Part shown: piece after piece, positions 31,757-33,835 of the stretch | How the letters are laid out: each line of letters opens with the position of its first letter | How positions within the stretch are numbered: position 1 is the first letter of the stretch | Origin: an uncultured bacterium | GTDB taxonomy: Bacteria; Planctomycetota; Phycisphaerae; Phycisphaerales; SM1A02 | Direction of reading: 5' to 3' | Assembly (NCBI GenBank): GCA_903898755.1 | Contig: CAIUGT010000116.1 | Location: 1-33,835 of the forward strand | Length of the DNA: 33,835 nt | The notes under the pieces: model-generated | What the model saw: only the letters and a program-made list of their open reading frames with translations | Database searches by the model: none | What the model was told of the DNA's origin: nothing | Program-made: the position numbers and the translations under genes

Positions 31757-33569
31757 TCTTGAACAAGCCTTCAGCAAGGGCATTGCATCTGCGATCAGCG
31801 ATGAGGCCGCCAAGGGCGATCCGCAAATCAAAGCGAGCAACGACAACAAGCACGGAGACTTTCAATGCAACGCGGCGCTTGCCATTGCGCGCGCGGTCGG
31901 CGCCAATCCACGCGACATTGCCGCACAAATTCTCGCGGCCACTCCGCTTGCGGCGCTGGGAACCGCGGAAATTGCCGGCCCCGGCTTCATCAATATTCGC
32001 CTTGGCGATTCCGCGCTTCACACCATGCTTGACCGCGTGTGCATGCCCGACCTTGGCATTGAACCCGCGCCGCGCGCGCACGCCATTGTTGTGGATTTGT
32101 GCGGCGTGAATGTGGCCAAGCAAATGCATGTTGGACATTTGCGCAGCACCATTCTTGGCGATGTCGTGGCGCGCCTGCATGAGCGCCTGGGCCGAAAAGT
32201 TTTCCGCGAAAATCATCTTGGCGATTGGGGACTTCCTATCGCAATGACCATGTCCGCGCTGAAACGCCAGAAGCGCGACTTGAAATCACTCACACTGGCC
32301 GATCTCAATCATGCGTATCGCGCGGCGCAACTTGAATCCGCCACCGATGAAGCCGGCCTTGAAGCCGCGCGCACCCGCCATGCCGGTCCGCACCGCATCA
32401 TCGAACTTGAAATTCAACATGGCAGCGCGCTCGCCGCGGAGCAAGATGCCAAAGCCACGCTGTTGCGCTTGCAAGCTGGCGACGCCGCCACCGTTGCCCA
32501 GTGGCAGCAACTGATTGATGTCACCATGACCGAGGTTCTGGAAACCGCGCGCGTTCTTGGCGTTGACTTGACCAACAAACATTCTCGCGGCGAAAGTTTT
32601 TATCGCGACAAACTTGCGCCAACGGTCCAGGCCTTCATTGACGCCGGTCTTGCGCAAGTGAATCAAGGCGCAATGGTTGTTCAATTTTCCGATCGCGAAC
32701 GCCCGCTTCTTATTCGCAAAGCCGACGGCGGATTTTTGTATTCCACAACCGATCTCGCCGCGGTGCATCACCGCGTGAATACGCTTCACGCCGGCGAAAT
32801 TATTTATGTTGTCGACGCCCGACAACGGGATCACTTTCGCGATGTCTTTGATGCCATCCATTTGATCGGCTGGGACAACCTTGCGGACGGCACGCAGGCC
32901 AAAATGTCTCACTTGGCATTTGGAAGCGTTCTTGGCACCGACAAAAAACCCCTTAAAACCCGCAGCGGAGAGCTATTTACGCTGAAGGCACTTCTAGATG
33001 AAGCCATTCAACGCGGCACCGAGCAAGTCAAACTTCGCGCCAAGCAAACCGATTCGCCAACCGAAGGCACATCCGATCAAGAGATCGCCGACATTGGTCG
33101 CGCTGTTGGTATTGCCGCCGTGAAGTACGCGGATTTATCCGGCGACCCCATCAAGGATTATGTGTTTGACCTTGATCGCATGATTGCATTCGAGGGCGAC
33201 ACCGGTCCCTACATTCAATATGCGCACGCGCGAATTGCCAGCCTTCTTGCCAAAAGCGACGCGACTGAGTCCGCCATTTCAAACGCCGCGTGGATATTCA
33301 ATCACGTCGCCGAGCGCGCCTTGGTGCTTGCCATTCTTGCTTTCCCGGCAACCATCAAAAATGCGGCCGACCTTGGTTCTCCGCAACGTGTCTGCTCCGC
33401 GCTGCATGAGCTTGCAAATTCATACGCAACTTTTTATCAAGCGTGTCCTGTTCTCAAGGCACCTGATGAAGCCACGCGACTGGCGCGTCTTCGCCTTTCA
33501 CAACTCACCAAGCGCGTTCTTGCACAAGGGCTTCATCTTCTGGGCATGGAAGCGCCCAATCGAATGTGA
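31731..33569 (+). CDS. argS: Arginyl-tRNA synthetase
   Basis: A 612-residue class I tRNA synthetase. The N-terminal Add1 domain includes GDFQCNAAL (42-50). The HIGH signature is HVGH (133-136) in NVAKQMHVGHLRST, followed by NHLGDWG (161-167). The KMSKS counterpart is LGTDKKPLKTRSGE, the usual form in non-canonical ArgS. The C-terminal DALR domain ends HLLGMEAPNRM as in other ArgS. The start ATG at 31731 lies inside the last codons of the preceding peptidase gene. No tRNA-Arg is found here. Confidence 0.97.
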   Translation: MASCDPKFDLEQAFSKGIASAISDEAAKGDPQIKASNDNKHGDFQCNAALAIARAVGANPRDIAAQILAATPLAALGTAEIAGPGFINIRLGDSALHTMLDRVCMPDLGIEPAPRAHAIVVDLCGVNVAKQMHVGHLRSTILGDVVARLHERLGRKVFRENHLGDWGLPIAMTMSALKRQKRDLKSLTLADLNHAYRAAQLESATDEAGLEAARTRHAGPHRIIELEIQHGSALAAEQDAKATLLRLQAGDAATVAQWQQLIDVTMTEVLETARVLGVDLTNKHSRGESFYRDKLAPTVQAFIDAGLAQVNQGAMVVQFSDRERPLLIRKADGGFLYSTTDLAAVHHRVNTLHAGEIIYVVDARQRDHFRDVFDAIHLIGWDNLADGTQAKMSHLAFGSVLGTDKKPLKTRSGELFTLKALLDEAIQRGTEQVKLRAKQTDSPTEGTSDQEIADIGRAVGIAAVKYADLSGDPIKDYVFDLDRMIAFEGDTGPYIQYAHARIASLLAKSDATESAISNAAWIFNHVAERALVLAILAFPATIKNAADLGSPQRVCSALHELANSYATFYQACPVLKAPDEATRLARLRLSQLTKRVLAQGLHLLGMEAPNRM

Positions 33570-33672
33570 TATTGCGCCCTTCAAAGGCGACACAAAACCA
33601 CCCGATTTGCCGCACATTCCAAGAAAAATATTGCCTTTCCCCACAACGCGCGTCATTGCAATTAATACGTTG

Positions 33673-33835
33673 TCAACCAGGCAACCGAGCGGGTCGCGAG
33701 CGAGTTTCATACACAACCCCACTCTCGCTTAAAACACTTTGCGCTTTGCGAATGCTCTCTAGCCAATGCGCGTCGGCGCCAACCAAATCCGGCTCCCAAG
33801 TCACAACACGCGCAATACCCGCTTGAACCATGCCA
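33673..33835 (-). CDS. Probable CMP/dCMP-type deaminase, C-terminal fragment
   Basis: Reading the minus strand from the edge gives 53 residues to a TGA at 33675-33673: GMVQAGIARVVTWEPD, then W-L-E-S-I-R-K-A-Q-S-V-L-S-E-S-GVVYETRSRPARLPG. The pattern of an I-x-R-V-V strand, a helix with W and a final GV-x-Y strand fits the C-terminus of the cytidine/deoxycytidylate deaminase fold. The catalytic zinc part lies outside the window, so the call is tentative. It converges on argS with 103 bases between, in which I see no terminator hairpin. Confidence 0.5.
   Translation of the reverse strand, partial: GMVQAGIARVVTWEPDLVGADAHWLESIRKAQSVLSESGVVYETRSRPARLPG

Noticed and set aside
33498-33722. Minus-strand frame of 74 codons overlapping the argS end
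   Set aside because: It overlaps the conserved C-terminus of argS and the deaminase frame; no features.
1-33835. CRISPR arrays, insertion sequences, prophage or toxin-antitoxin modules
   Set aside because: No regularly spaced repeats, transposase or integrase motifs, or small two-gene modules were seen on either strand.

Overview
The window reads as a piece of chromosome from a planctomycete-like bacterium, possibly of the Phycisphaerae. This rests on combined evidence: a fused AroD-AroE enzyme, a secreted protein ending in a dockerin-type EF-hand pair, a TPR/peptidase-MA protein, a DUF5658-like protein, many weak or absent Shine-Dalgarno sites, and a base composition near one half GC with very frequent GCGC/CGCG runs. 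Lineage is an inference; there is no rRNA here to settle it. I found no transposase, integrase, phage gene, CRISPR array or other sign of a mobile island. Coding density is high and nearly all genes are housekeeping or cell-envelope genes.

Left part (1-9100): all genes up to 7753 are on the minus strand. They are a PQQ-type sugar dehydrogenase cut by the left edge, an FHA-GAF-HD-GYP signalling protein, a membrane-anchored nucleotide-pyrophosphatase-like phosphatase, tRNA-Ala(GGC) with its own terminator, thioredoxin, dihydropteroate synthase (folP) and a large exported protein of unknown function coupled to folP by a 4-base overlap. A plus-strand polytopic membrane protein follows.

Middle part (9100-21500): a secreted glutathione peroxidase and a divergently read fusion of a degenerate PPP-type phosphatase domain with a TPR-like tail. 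Then come a secreted dockerin-bearing protein with a palindrome-rich leader, a DUF493 protein, and the shikimate-pathway operon aroDE - Spinster-type MFS transporter - aroC (minus strand, aroDE first). On the plus strand follow a possible DUF2470-type protein, phenylalanine 4-hydroxylase and an Xaa-Pro aminopeptidase. Aromatic amino acid synthesis and phenylalanine hydroxylation therefore sit back to back.

Right part (21500-33835): a small DUF5658-like membrane protein, thiC preceded by a complete TPP riboswitch, a DinB-family protein, a serine-racemase-like PLP enzyme, then a tightly packed minus-strand operon of ribBA, a LolA-like exported protein and a large TPR/peptidase-MA protein. Divergent from ribBA are an M42-like aminopeptidase overlapping argS. 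The right edge cuts the C-terminus of a probable CMP/dCMP-type deaminase.

I see no clear new multi-gene system. The most interesting items are two proteins whose catalytic motifs have decayed while the fold and neighbourhood are kept (the PPP-TPR fusion and the GTP cyclohydrolase half of RibBA), the transporter embedded in the aro operon, the structured leader of the dockerin gene, and an SD-like repeat shared by the TPP aptamer and the thiC ribosome binding site.
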